A stretch of 64,000 nucleotides of DNA. It comes from CBDCCV01 sp965215025. Lineage in GTDB: Bacteria > Bacteroidota > Rhodothermia > Rhodothermales > Salinibacteraceae. The notes below the pieces were generated by a model that saw only the letters and a program-made list of their open reading frames with translations, ran no database searches and was not told the origin of the DNA. Below are positions 38,827 to 47,844 of this stretch, one piece after another (positions within the stretch are counted from its first letter, which is position 1; every line of letters begins with the position of its first letter). The position numbers and the translations under genes were made by a program. The stretch covers positions 1,054,001 through 1,118,000 of the forward strand of contig CBDCCV010000002.1 of the NCBI GenBank assembly GCA_965215025.1. The letters are read 5' to 3'.

Positions 38827-41800
38827 CGTCTCCGCCACAACGCGGAAGCGCCCCATCAGCCCCTCGGCCGAACTCGTGCCGATCTTGACCTCGAAGGCGC
38901 CCGGCTCCACCACGCGCTCCATCTCGGCGCTCAAGAAGCGGAGGGCGTCCGGGTCGAGCGTGAACGTGACCGTCTCGGAAGCGCCCGGCTGGAGCGTGAC
39001 GCGCTCGAAGCCCTTGAGTTCGAGCACGGGCCGCGTCGCCGAGCCGACCATGTCGCGCAGGTAAAGCTGCACCGTCTCAGTGCCGGCGCGCTCGCCCGTG
39101 TTCGTGAGCGTGGTCGAGACCTCGATCTCACCCGAAGGCGTCATCGTCGTGTCGCTGAAAGAGAGATCGCTGTATTCAAACGTGGTGTAGCTCAGGCCGT
39201 GGCCGAAGGGGAAAAGCGGCGTGTTCTCCACGTCGATGTAGTCGCCCACGCCGGGGCGGCCCGTGTTCTTATGGTTGTAGTGGTACGGCACCATGCCGAC
39301 CGCGCGCGGGAACGTCACGGGCAGCTTCCCGCTCGGGTTGACCTCGCCGAAGAGCACGTCGGCCACGGCGGGGCCAGCCATCGTGCCGGGGAACCACGCC
39401 TCGACGATGGCCGGCACGTTCTCGGCTGCCCACGGGAGGGCGAGCGGGCGGCCATTCATCAGGACGAGGACGACGGGCGTGCCCGTCTCGTGGACGGCTT
39501 CGAGGAGCGCCTGCTGCGCGCCGGGGAGGTCGAGCGTGGCGCGGCTCTTGGCCTCGCCGCTCATCGTGGCCGTCTCGCCCAGGACAAGGACGGCCACGCC
39601 CGCGCGCTCGGCAGCGGCCACGGCAGCGACGATGCCGCTCGCGTCGGAGGTGTCCGGCGCGGCGCCGCGCGCGTAGATGACGCGCGCCGAGTCGCCCACG
39701 GCCTCGCGGATGCCGGCGAGCACGGTCACGGCGTCGCCCCGGCTGCCGGCGGCGAACCAGCTTCCGAGCTGCGCCTTCGCGTCGTCCGCCAACGCCCCAA
39801 TCACGGCGATGGTGTCCTGGCTCACATCGAGTGGCAGCAAATCGCCCTCGTTCTTGAGCAGGACGAGCGACTGCGCGGCGATCTCGCGGGCGGCCTGGGC
39901 GTGCGCTTCGGAAAAGAGCACGCGGTCGGCGCGGCCCTCGTCCACGTACGGGCTGTCGAAGAGGCCCAGGCGAAGCTTAGCGCGCAAGACGCGGCGTGCG
40001 GCGGCGTCCACGCGCGCCGTGTCCACCCGTCCGCTCTCCACGAGGTCGGCGAGGTGGCGGGCATAGGCGCGCGATTCCATGTCGATGTCCACGCCGGCCT
40101 TGATGGATTTTTCTGCGGCCTCGGCCAGCGTCTCGGCATAGCCGTGGTTGAGGAGTTCGTAGACCGATCCCCAGTCGCTCACCACGATGCCGTCGAAGCC
40201 CCACTCCTCGCGCAAAATTTCGTCCACGGTAAACTCGTTAGCCGTGGCCGGGATGCCACCGATCTCGTTAAAGGCCACCATCACCGAGCGCGCGCCGGCG
40301 TCGAGCGACGCCTTGAAGGGCGGCAGGTACGTCTCACGCAGCGTGCGCTCGGAGACGTCCACGGTGTTGTAGTCGCGCCCGCCCTCGGCGGCGCCGTACG
40401 CCACGAAGTGCTTCGGCGTGGCGATGGCGGCGGTGGAGTCTGACAAATCATCCGTCTGAAACCCGCGCACGGCGCCGCCGCCTAAGACGGCGTTGAGGTA
40501 CGGGTCCTCGCCCGCGCTCTCGACGATGCGGCCCCAGCGCGGATCGCGCGAGACGTCAATCATCGGCGCGAAGATCCAGCGCACGCCCGTGGAACTCGCC
40601 TCCACCGCCGCGATGCGCGCCGCGCGCCGCACGGCCTCTTCGCTCCACGTGCTCGCCATCCCGATGGGCACGGGGAAGATCGTGCGGAAGCCGTGGATCA
40701 CGTCGTGCGCAAAGAGCACGGGAATCCCCAAGCGCGACTCCTCGACGGCGATGCGCTGCAATTTATTCGTCCGCTCGGCGCCGGCGGTCAAGAACTGGTT
40801 CGGGTTCTCCTGATAGACGCCGGAGGTGTCCACCGTCATCCAGTTGAAGGCGACGTTGAGGTAGGAACCGACCTCGCCGCCGCGCACCTGGTCTTCGTAC
40901 GCGGCCTCGTTGGAGCCGTGCGCGCTGTACTGCACGAGCTGGCCGACTTTTTCTTCGAGCGTCATGCGCCCCAAGAGGTCGTCCACGCGGTCCTCGACGG
41001 GCGCTTCGGCGTTTTTGTAGAGCGGTGGGGCGGCGGTGTCGGCTGGCGTGGCGCTGGTCGGCGGCGCCTTAGCTTGGATCGTGTCCGGCTGCGGGCGCTG
41101 GTAGCGCGGCGGGACGGGCGCCTGCGGGTCGAAGTCGGGGTTCGGCGTCGGCATCTGCGCGTTTATGCTGTCGCGCCAGGCCACGAGCTTTTCGTAGAGG
41201 CGCGCGGCTACGTCGGGCCGCTCCTCCGCGAGGTCGTTCGACTCGTCGGGGTCTTCTTCGAGGTTGTAGAGAGAGCGCGAGGTGTCGTCGAGCGCGACGA
41301 CGAGCTTGAGCGGCCCCTCGCGGATGGTGCTCGTGGGCCGCTCGCCCTGCGGGCTGTAATGCGGCAGGTGCCAGTAGAGCGTGTTCCTTTCGAGCGGCCC
41401 CTCATCGGTCAGGACCGGGCGCAGGCTTACGCCCTCGACGCTGTCCGGGGCGGCGAGGCCAGCGAAGTCCGTCACCGTCGGCAGGATGTCGATGGTGGAG
41501 ACGGGCGCGGCGCTCGTCTGGCCTTCGGGGATCGTGCCGGGCCACTGCGCGATGAAGGGGACGCGCACGCCGCCTTCGTAGAGGTAGCCCTTGCCCGCGC
41601 GCAGCGGATCGTTGGGCGTGGCGGGCGTGTGCGGGGCGAAGACCGGCTCCGAGGACTCCACGCTCAGCCCGCCGTTGTCCGAGACGAAGAGCACCAGCGT
41701 TTCTTCGGCGAGGCCGAGGCGGTCGAGCGCATCGAGGAGGCGGCCCACGTTCTCGTCAATCGCCTCGACCATGGCTGCGTACTCGGGGTTGGCGAAGGCG

Positions 41801-42567
41801 TACGTGCCGCTGTCGCGCTTCGCGGCGTACTTCTCCACGAGCGCGGGCTTCCCTTCGATGGGGACGTGCGGCGCGTAGTAGGCCAGGTGCAGAAAAAAGG
41901 CCGAGTCCCGGTGCGCTTCGAGGTAGCCGATGGCCTCGTCCGTGAGGCGGTCGGTGAGGTACTCCCCTTCGCGCTCGGCTTGGATCGGCTCGCCGAAGAG
42001 GTCTTGCTCGGCGTCCGGGCCGAGGTACGGGTAGAAGAACGTCGGCGGGAGGCCGCGCCCGCTCCCGGCGATGTTCGTGTCGAAGCCGTGGTCCTCGGGC
42101 TGCGAGCCGCCCCAGCCCAGGTGCCACTTGCCGATGTGCGCCGTGGCGTAGCCGGCCTCGTTCAAGACCTCGGCCAGCGTGGGGAGTTCGAGCGGTAAGC
42201 GGTCGCGCTGCCTTGGCGGGATGAGCGGCTGCCACGGCTCCGGCGAAGGGTACCCTCGGAAGTGCTCGGTGATGTGCAGGCTCGCCGGCGTGCGGCCTGT
42301 CAAAAGGCTCGCGCGCGTGGGCGAGCAGAGCGGCGCGGCGGCGTAGCCGTCGGTAAAGCGCAGGCCCTGGCGCGCCATCCGGTCGAGGTTGGGCGTCTCG
42401 TGGAAGTCGCTGCCGTAGACGCCAAGGTCGCTCCAGCCCAGGTCGTCAGCGATGATGACGACGACGTTGGGCTTCCCTTCCATCTGCGCCTGCGCCTGCT
42501 GCCCGCCCCACGCCCACAACGCGAGTGAGAGAACAAGAGTTAGACGGGACCAGGTGTTGCGCGCCAT
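38815..42567 (-). CDS. Bifunctional sulfatase-GH3 glycosidase fusion
   Basis: One open frame of 1250 residues without interruption. Signal peptide 1-28. Residues 33-480 are a complete S1 sulfatase: metal Asp41-Asp42, formylglycine site C81-S-P-T-R85 followed by ASLLTGR, 'GKWHLG' at 146-151, 'SDNGG' at 296-300. Residues 488-516 are a Pro/Thr/Ala-rich linker. Residues 520-1250 are a complete GH3 enzyme of BglX type: 'GRMTLEEKVGQLVQY', 'KHFVAYG' at 719-725, nucleophile Asp798 in 'VVSDWG', then the second domain and a C-terminal FnIII-like domain. It would desulfate and release a beta-linked sugar from the same oligosaccharide. Sits between SusD and the GH78 genes. Both halves look full-length. 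Confidence 0.93.
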   Translation of the reverse strand: MARNTWSRLTLVLSLALWAWGGQQAQAQMEGKPNVVVIIADDLGWSDLGVYGSDFHETPNLDRMARQGLRFTDGYAAAPLCSPTRASLLTGRTPASLHITEHFRGYPSPEPWQPLIPPRQRDRLPLELPTLAEVLNEAGYATAHIGKWHLGWGGSQPEDHGFDTNIAGSGRGLPPTFFYPYLGPDAEQDLFGEPIQAEREGEYLTDRLTDEAIGYLEAHRDSAFFLHLAYYAPHVPIEGKPALVEKYAAKRDSGTYAFANPEYAAMVEAIDENVGRLLDALDRLGLAEETLVLFVSDNGGLSVESSEPVFAPHTPATPNDPLRAGKGYLYEGGVRVPFIAQWPGTIPEGQTSAAPVSTIDILPTVTDFAGLAAPDSVEGVSLRPVLTDEGPLERNTLYWHLPHYSPQGERPTSTIREGPLKLVVALDDTSRSLYNLEEDPDESNDLAEERPDVAARLYEKLVAWRDSINAQMPTPNPDFDPQAPVPPRYQRPQPDTIQAKAPPTSATPADTAAPPLYKNAEAPVEDRVDDLLGRMTLEEKVGQLVQYSAHGSNEAAYEDQVRGGEVGSYLNVAFNWMTVDTSGVYQENPNQFLTAGAERTNKLQRIAVEESRLGIPVLFAHDVIHGFRTIFPVPIGMASTWSEEAVRRAARIAAVEASSTGVRWIFAPMIDVSRDPRWGRIVESAGEDPYLNAVLGGGAVRGFQTDDLSDSTAAIATPKHFVAYGAAEGGRDYNTVDVSERTLRETYLPPFKASLDAGARSVMVAFNEIGGIPATANEFTVDEILREEWGFDGIVVSDWGSVYELLNHGYAETLAEAAEKSIKAGVDIDMESRAYARHLADLVESGRVDTARVDAAARRVLRAKLRLGLFDSPYVDEGRADRVLFSEAHAQAAREIAAQSLVLLKNEGDLLPLDVSQDTIAVIGALADDAKAQLGSWFAAGSRGDAVTVLAGIREAVGDSARVIYARGAAPDTSDASGIVAAVAAAERAGVAVLVLGETATMSGEAKSRATLDLPGAQQALLEAVHETGTPVVLVLMNGRPLALPWAAENVPAIVEAWFPGTMAGPAVADVLFGEVNPSGKLPVTFPRAVGMVPYHYNHKNTGRPGVGDYIDVENTPLFPFGHGLSYTTFEYSDLSFSDTTMTPSGEIEVSTTLTNTGERAGTETVQLYLRDMVGSATRPVLELKGFERVTLQPGASETVTFTLDPDALRFLSAEMERVVEPGAFEVKIGTSSAEGLMGRFRVVAETTDD

Positions 42568-42592
42568 ACGGATTCACAATGGTGAGATGAAG

Positions 42593-42660
42593 CCGCCGAC
42601 CGCTGACGACTGACCGCGGCAGCTGGCTTTCGCCGGCAGTCGGTCGTCAGCGGTCGGCGG
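42593..42660. repeat. 18-bp perfect inverted repeat between susD and the sulfatase-GH3 gene
   Basis: The arm CCGCCGACCGCTGACGAC at 42593-42610 is exactly inverted at 42643-42660, with a 32-base loop that has further partial pairing (CTGCC/GGCAG-type). It is likely an mRNA hairpin that could adjust expression of distal genes, or a mobile repeat. Confidence 0.75.
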
Positions 42661-42700
42661 TCTTGAGACGCGCGAGGCGTCGCCTTCCCGAAACCTACCG

Positions 42701-44191
42701 CTACTCCCATCCGGGGTTCTGCTCGTACCCGAAGGCGGCCACTTCCCTGGAGGGGATGGCAAGCAGCGTACGGATGTTCGTGTACGCCTCATCGATGACG
42801 ATGTCGGGCTTGAGCATCTTCTGCTGCTCGCCGTGCTCGAGCATCGTCTCTTCGGCGATGCCCCAGCGCACGAGGTCGAACCAGCGGTGGTTCTCAAAAG
42901 CCAGCTCTACGCGGCGCTCGTGGCGAAGCGCCTCTTCGGTCAGGCTGCCCAGCGGGTCAAGCTCGGCGCGCTCGCGCACCTGGTTGACGTAGGTGAGGGC
43001 CTCACCGGCGTTGCCTTGCTCGAAGAGCGCTTCGGCGAGCATCAGCAGCGTGTCGGCGTAGCGGTAGACGGGCCAGTACGCGCTCTCCTGCCCGGCCTTG
43101 ACCATGTAGCAGCAGTACTTCTCGATGTACGGCTCCACGGCCGTGGTGTCGCCCTCGTCGTTCACCACGGCGAACGTGCTCACCGACACCGGCCGACGCG
43201 CATCGCCCTCTTCGTAGGCGTCGATGATGCTCTGCGTGGGCTGGTTGACGCCCGAGCGCGAGCCGACGCCGTTGAAGGCCTCGAAGCCTGCACCAATGAC
43301 CTGTTTGCCAGAGTTGTAGGGCGCGAAGCGTACCATGAAGCTTGCGTCCTCACCGTCGTCGTTGCCGCCGACCCAGCGCAGGCCCCAGATGACCTCGGCG
43401 TTGTAGGCGTTGCTCGGCACGAAAATCCGTGCGTAGTCATCCAGCAGCATGTACTGGCCGGAATTGACGACGGCGCGGAGCTGCTCCTCGGCGGCGGACC
43501 AGTTTTCCCGCCACATGTGGGCCTGCGCCAGGAGCATCCGGGCGGCGCCCTCCGTCACGCGCCCCTGCGGCGTGGACGTCTCTGGCAGATTGGCGATGGC
43601 GCTCTCCAGGTCGGGCAGGATGACTTGGCTGTACACCTCGTCCACCGGCTGCCGTTGCGGCTCGGCGGACTCCTGTGGCGTGGTGATCAGATCCGTCACG
43701 ATGGGCACGGCGCCGTAGAGGCGGATGAGGTTGAAGTAGTGGAAGGCGCGGAAGAACTGCGCCTCGCCCGTCCGGACGGCTTTGGTCCCCGCGTCGCCCT
43801 CGCCGTACTCGATGTTCTCGATGCTCGCCAGGATGTAGTTCGCGCGCGTGATGCCGGTGTACGACACATTCCAGTAGGCGTTGATATTGCCGTTGTCGGC
43901 GTTGAGAATAAACCAGTCAATAGCTTCAAACGGAGATCCACCCCGGTCATTCGGATTAAACTGGAACGAAGTGTTGTCCGAGCGGAACTCGCCAAAGCCC
44001 CACTGCAAAGTGTTGTACAACCCCTGCACGTTGGCGTACAGGCCCGTCACCGCGAGGTCGATCTGCGAAGGGTTTTGGTAGAACTCGTCCGAGGAGACGA
44101 ACGTCTCCGGGTCAACCTCCAGAAAGCTGTCGCAGGCCGATACGAGCAGCAGCGCAGCAAGTAGCGAGCAAAGGATGGCAGTGCGGCGCAT
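42701..44191 (-). CDS. susD: SusD/RagB-family glycan-binding lipoprotein
   Basis: A 496-residue surface lipoprotein: 'CSLLAALLLVSAC' places the lipidated Cys at 20. 'DSFLEVDPETFVSSDEFYQN' is the family start, followed by TPR-like helices ('AVRTGEAQFFRAFHYFNLIR', 'RMLLAQAHMWRENW') and the C-terminal 'LRHERRVELAFENHRWFDLV' and 'NPGWE'. It caps the TonB-dependent transporter and delivers oligosaccharide to it. The start is ATG 44191; the 134-base gap to the SusC stop contains no gene. The glycan cannot be inferred from SusD itself but the neighbouring enzymes suggest a sulfated rhamnose-containing glycan. Confidence 0.95.
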   Translation of the reverse strand: MRRTAILCSLLAALLLVSACDSFLEVDPETFVSSDEFYQNPSQIDLAVTGLYANVQGLYNTLQWGFGEFRSDNTSFQFNPNDRGGSPFEAIDWFILNADNGNINAYWNVSYTGITRANYILASIENIEYGEGDAGTKAVRTGEAQFFRAFHYFNLIRLYGAVPIVTDLITTPQESAEPQRQPVDEVYSQVILPDLESAIANLPETSTPQGRVTEGAARMLLAQAHMWRENWSAAEEQLRAVVNSGQYMLLDDYARIFVPSNAYNAEVIWGLRWVGGNDDGEDASFMVRFAPYNSGKQVIGAGFEAFNGVGSRSGVNQPTQSIIDAYEEGDARRPVSVSTFAVVNDEGDTTAVEPYIEKYCCYMVKAGQESAYWPVYRYADTLLMLAEALFEQGNAGEALTYVNQVRERAELDPLGSLTEEALRHERRVELAFENHRWFDLVRWGIAEETMLEHGEQQKMLKPDIVIDEAYTNIRTLLAIPSREVAAFGYEQNPGWE

Positions 44192-44325
44192 GATAGTTCC
44201 TCTAACGAGTTTTGGTGACCAAAATCGGCAAGCGCAGATGGATCGTGCGGAGCATAAACTTGAAGGCAGCGTCCTCTCTCCCCCACGTGGAAGAGGGCAC
44301 GCACGAACAACCGGAAGCTCCATCG

Positions 44326-47300
44326 TCAAAAGGTGAGGTTAAGACCGAGCGTGAAGGTGCGCGCCACTGGGTAGCTGCCGGCGTAGACGTTCTGCACGAG
44401 CGGCGAGTCGAGCACCTTGCGCGACTCCGGGTTGCCCTGGAATCCGCTGAGGAGCAGCGCATTCTGGATGCTGCCGTAGATGCGCGCGCTCTGCACGCCG
44501 GCGTTCAGGCCTGAAAGCAGGTTGCTGCCAACGTCATAGCCAAGGGTCACATTGCGCACCCAGAGGTACGTGGCGCTGGAGAGGGCGGCCGAGTTGGGCG
44601 CGCGCCACTGCTGACGGTTGTACTGCCCCACCGTCGTCGGGACGCTCTTCTCGTTGGGGTCGTCGCCGGGGCGGAAGCGGTCCTTGACGTTGCTGCCCAC
44701 GTTGAAGACGCCGTCGATATTCTGGTTGACGATGCGCGTCATGTCAAAGATCTGGCCGCCGACGGACCCGTTGAGCGTCACGCGCAGGTCGGCCCCTTTG
44801 TAACGCAGCGTGTTGGTCATGCCGTAGGTGAAGTCCGGCCACGGCGTGCCGAGCACGACGTAGTCATCGAAGACCTCGAGCCGGCCGTTGCCGTTGCCGT
44901 CGCGGTACTTCAAAGCGCCCTCTACGACGCCGGGGTAAGGCGGATTGCCGTGCTCGGCCACCCAGGCGTCTATCTCCTCCTGTGACCACAGCCCCAGAAT
45001 CTCCAGGCCGTAGAACTGCCCGATGGGTTCGCCCTCCTGCGTGATCGTGTACGCCGTGCCGTTGCCGTAGAAGCCTCGGAAGAGTTCGCGGCCTTCCGGA
45101 CCCAGCTCGACCACCTTGTTGCGGATGAACGAGACGTTGGCCTCGGTGTCCCAGGAGAAATCTCCCGTGAAGTTGCGCGTCTCCAGCGAGAACTCGAGGC
45201 CGCGGTTCTGAATCTCACCGACGTTCGAGAGGCTGCTGTTGAAGCCGGAGATGGCCGCCACCGGCACGCCGAATAAGAGGTCCGTCGTGCTGCTGCGGAA
45301 GAGGTCCGTCGTGAGCACCGCGCGGTCGTCCAGGATGCCTACTTCGAGGCCGACGTCGATCTGCTTCGTCTCCTCCCAGCCAAGCTCCGTGTTTGGGATG
45401 CCGGTCGGCGCGCGCCCGTTGGCGAAGCCGTTGCCGAAGACGTAGTTGTCCGTGCCAATCGGCGCGAGGGCAGCGTAGTTGCCGATGGAGTTGTTGCCGA
45501 TCTCGCCGTAGCCGGCCTTGAGCTTGAGCGTGCTGATGGTCTCTACGCCGTCCATGAACGCCTCGTTGTCGATGCGCCAGCCGGCGGACACGGAGGGGAA
45601 GTACCCCCAGCGGTTGTTCTCCCCGAAGCGCGAGGAGCCGTCCGCTCGCAAAGCGGCCGTCAAGAGGTAGCGTTCGTCGTAGTTGTAGTTGAGCCGCCCA
45701 AAGGAGGAGAGCAGCGTGTACTCTCCAACGCTCTGCCCGCCGTTAATCGTCGGGGCCGCGTTGAGGGTCTGGACCTCATCACTTGGAAAGTCCGTTCCGC
45801 CGAAGAAGAAGGTTTCTACGCGGTCCTGCTCTGCGGAGACCCCGCCCAGCAGTTCGATGGAGTGGCGGTCGGCCAGCGTCGTGGTGTAGTTGACCGTGTT
45901 CTCGGTGAGGACGTTGAAGAACTTCGCGCTCTCAATGCTGGCGAACGGATTCGTAGGCGTCTGGGCCGTCAAGCCTATGGCTACTGTCGAGGGGTCGAAG
46001 CGCTGCCGGCTCACGTCGCGGTAGTTGACGCCCAGCGAGGTCTTGAGGACGAGGCCCGTGATCGGCTCGTACTCCAGGTTGGTGTTCAAGAGCACCTGGC
46101 TGTTGACCTGCTCGTCCTCAATGTTTTCGAGGATGAACGCTGGGCTTGACTGGAAGAAAGGCGTGAGCGGCCCCGGGATCAGGCCCTCCACCTGCGTGGA
46201 CTGCCTCAGATCGCCGTCCTCATTGCGCAGCGGAGAGACCGGCAGCGTCCAGCGCGAGAGCATCACCGCGCTGAAGACGCTGAAGCCGCCATCGCTCGGA
46301 TCGGTCGGGCCGCGCTGCTGGATAAAGCGCGTGGGCGAAAGGCTGACGCCGAAGCGCAGAGCGTCCGTGATGGTGGCGTCGAGGTTGGCGCGTGCCGAGT
46401 ACCGCTGGAAGCCCGTCGAGCGCAGCACGCCTTCCTGGTCGGTGAAGTTGCCGGACACGTAGTACTGTATGGCCTCGTTGCCCCCGCGCACCGAGAGGTT
46501 GTGCTGCTGGAACGGCGCCGTATCGGTGATGGCGTCAAACCAGTTCGTGCCCTCACCATAGGAGTCCGGGTCGCGCAGCGGCTCCGGCACGATCTCGTTA
46601 AAGACGTCTGGGAACTCCTGGCGGAAGTTCTCCGCGTCCACGTCCAGGCCGTTAGACACGATGTGGTCGTCGATGATGGACTCCTGCCGGAAGCGCACGT
46701 ACTCCGCAGCGTTCATCACGTCCGGCTCCTCGTAGCTCGGCACGGCCTGCACGCCCACCTGCGAGCTGAACGTGATTCTCGGCTCACCGTCGGAGCCTCG
46801 TTTCGTCGTGATGATCACGACGCCGTTGTTCGCACGCGAGCCGTACAAGGCCGCCGAGGCGGCGTCCTTCAAGATCGAGATGGACTCGATGTCCTGCGGC
46901 GCGATGGAGTTGAGCGGGTTGTTGATGTTGGCGCTGCTGTTGCCCACCGGCACGCCGTCCACGACGTAGAGCGGCGCGTTCGTCGCGCTGATGGACCCGA
47001 GGCCGCGAATGTTGATCTCGGTCCCACCGCCGGGCACGCCTGAGCTTTGCTGCACCTGCACGCCCGCGGCCTTACCCGCCATCGCATTTTCAAAACCCGC
47101 CACGGGCGCCTCCTCAAAGTTCTCCGCCTCAATCTTCGACACCGAGCCGGTCACGTTGGCCTGCTCGACCTCGCCGTACGCCACGGCCACGACCTCGTCG
47201 AGCGCCACCGTGCTCGGCACCAACTCAAAGTCCGCCGTCGCAACCTCGTCCGCCCCCACCTCGATGCCCTCAATCGTCTTCGGCGTGAAGCCGACGAAAG

Positions 47301-47574
47301 AGGCTTGCAGCGTGTACGTGCCGGGGTCGAGGCCGGGGATCTCGTACGTGCCCTCCGCCCCCGTCGAGGCCCCCTGCTGCGTTCCTTGGATGACGACGTT
47401 CACGCCCGGCAGCGGCTGCCCCGTCGTGCTGTCCGTCACGGTGCCGGCAATGACCCCGCCGTCCTGCCCGAGGGCCACGTTAGCGAAGAGCATCAGCGCC
47501 GCGCACAGCACCGCGGCTCGCCCATACTGAAGCGCTTCCGAAAAGCGCGAAGGGATCTTGGCCATCCGTTTCAT
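44326..47574 (-). CDS. susC: SusC/RagA-family TonB-dependent transporter
   Basis: A 1082-residue outer-membrane importer. Signal peptide to about residue 36. A carboxypeptidase-D-like regulatory domain at 40-118 ('GTVTDSTTGQPLPGVNVVIQ'). The TonB-box/plug follows: 'DEVVAVAYGEVEQANVTGSV' at about 124-143, then 'GVPGGGTEINIRGLGSISAT' and 'LYVVDGVPVG'. The 22-strand barrel ends 'ARTFTLGLNLTF'. It imports oligosaccharides with SusD using TonB energy. A strong promoter precedes it, so the pair and the enzymes behind it probably form their own transcript. Confidence 0.96.
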   Translation of the reverse strand: MKRMAKIPSRFSEALQYGRAAVLCAALMLFANVALGQDGGVIAGTVTDSTTGQPLPGVNVVIQGTQQGASTGAEGTYEIPGLDPGTYTLQASFVGFTPKTIEGIEVGADEVATADFELVPSTVALDEVVAVAYGEVEQANVTGSVSKIEAENFEEAPVAGFENAMAGKAAGVQVQQSSGVPGGGTEINIRGLGSISATNAPLYVVDGVPVGNSSANINNPLNSIAPQDIESISILKDAASAALYGSRANNGVVIITTKRGSDGEPRITFSSQVGVQAVPSYEEPDVMNAAEYVRFRQESIIDDHIVSNGLDVDAENFRQEFPDVFNEIVPEPLRDPDSYGEGTNWFDAITDTAPFQQHNLSVRGGNEAIQYYVSGNFTDQEGVLRSTGFQRYSARANLDATITDALRFGVSLSPTRFIQQRGPTDPSDGGFSVFSAVMLSRWTLPVSPLRNEDGDLRQSTQVEGLIPGPLTPFFQSSPAFILENIEDEQVNSQVLLNTNLEYEPITGLVLKTSLGVNYRDVSRQRFDPSTVAIGLTAQTPTNPFASIESAKFFNVLTENTVNYTTTLADRHSIELLGGVSAEQDRVETFFFGGTDFPSDEVQTLNAAPTINGGQSVGEYTLLSSFGRLNYNYDERYLLTAALRADGSSRFGENNRWGYFPSVSAGWRIDNEAFMDGVETISTLKLKAGYGEIGNNSIGNYAALAPIGTDNYVFGNGFANGRAPTGIPNTELGWEETKQIDVGLEVGILDDRAVLTTDLFRSSTTDLLFGVPVAAISGFNSSLSNVGEIQNRGLEFSLETRNFTGDFSWDTEANVSFIRNKVVELGPEGRELFRGFYGNGTAYTITQEGEPIGQFYGLEILGLWSQEEIDAWVAEHGNPPYPGVVEGALKYRDGNGNGRLEVFDDYVVLGTPWPDFTYGMTNTLRYKGADLRVTLNGSVGGQIFDMTRIVNQNIDGVFNVGSNVKDRFRPGDDPNEKSVPTTVGQYNRQQWRAPNSAALSSATYLWVRNVTLGYDVGSNLLSGLNAGVQSARIYGSIQNALLLSGFQGNPESRKVLDSPLVQNVYAGSYPVARTFTLGLNLTF

Positions 47575-47718
47575 AGAAATCCCGTGTTAAGCTGATGAAC
47601 GAGGTTGCGGCTCTGGTCAAGCTGCCTCCGCTCTCTCCGCGCAAAGCGGATGAGCGGTGAGCCTCGGCGTGCTTGTTCGCGCACAAATTTTCAACGCTGA
47701 CATTCTGCTCGTACCCGC

Positions 47719-47747
47719 AGTATACTTCTTCTCCGCCGAAGTGTCAA
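47719..47747 (-). promoter_or_regulatory. Near-consensus sigma70-type promoter of susC
   Basis: On the minus strand TTGACA (47747-47742) and TATACT (47724-47719) are separated by exactly 17 bases. That is six of six and five of six matches to the textbook hexamers. Transcription would start near 47712, leaving a 5' leader of about 138 bases. No other gene in the window has so good a match. It is not of the Bacteroides TTTG...TAnnTTTG type. Confidence 0.75.
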
Positions 47748-47844
47748 GAAAATGTAAAGACAGCGGAGGCGGATTTGCCGAACCGTTCCCCGGCAGCTTT
47801 GAACCGTCGGCAGGCAGGGACGAGCCGCCGAGGGGATGGCCCGC

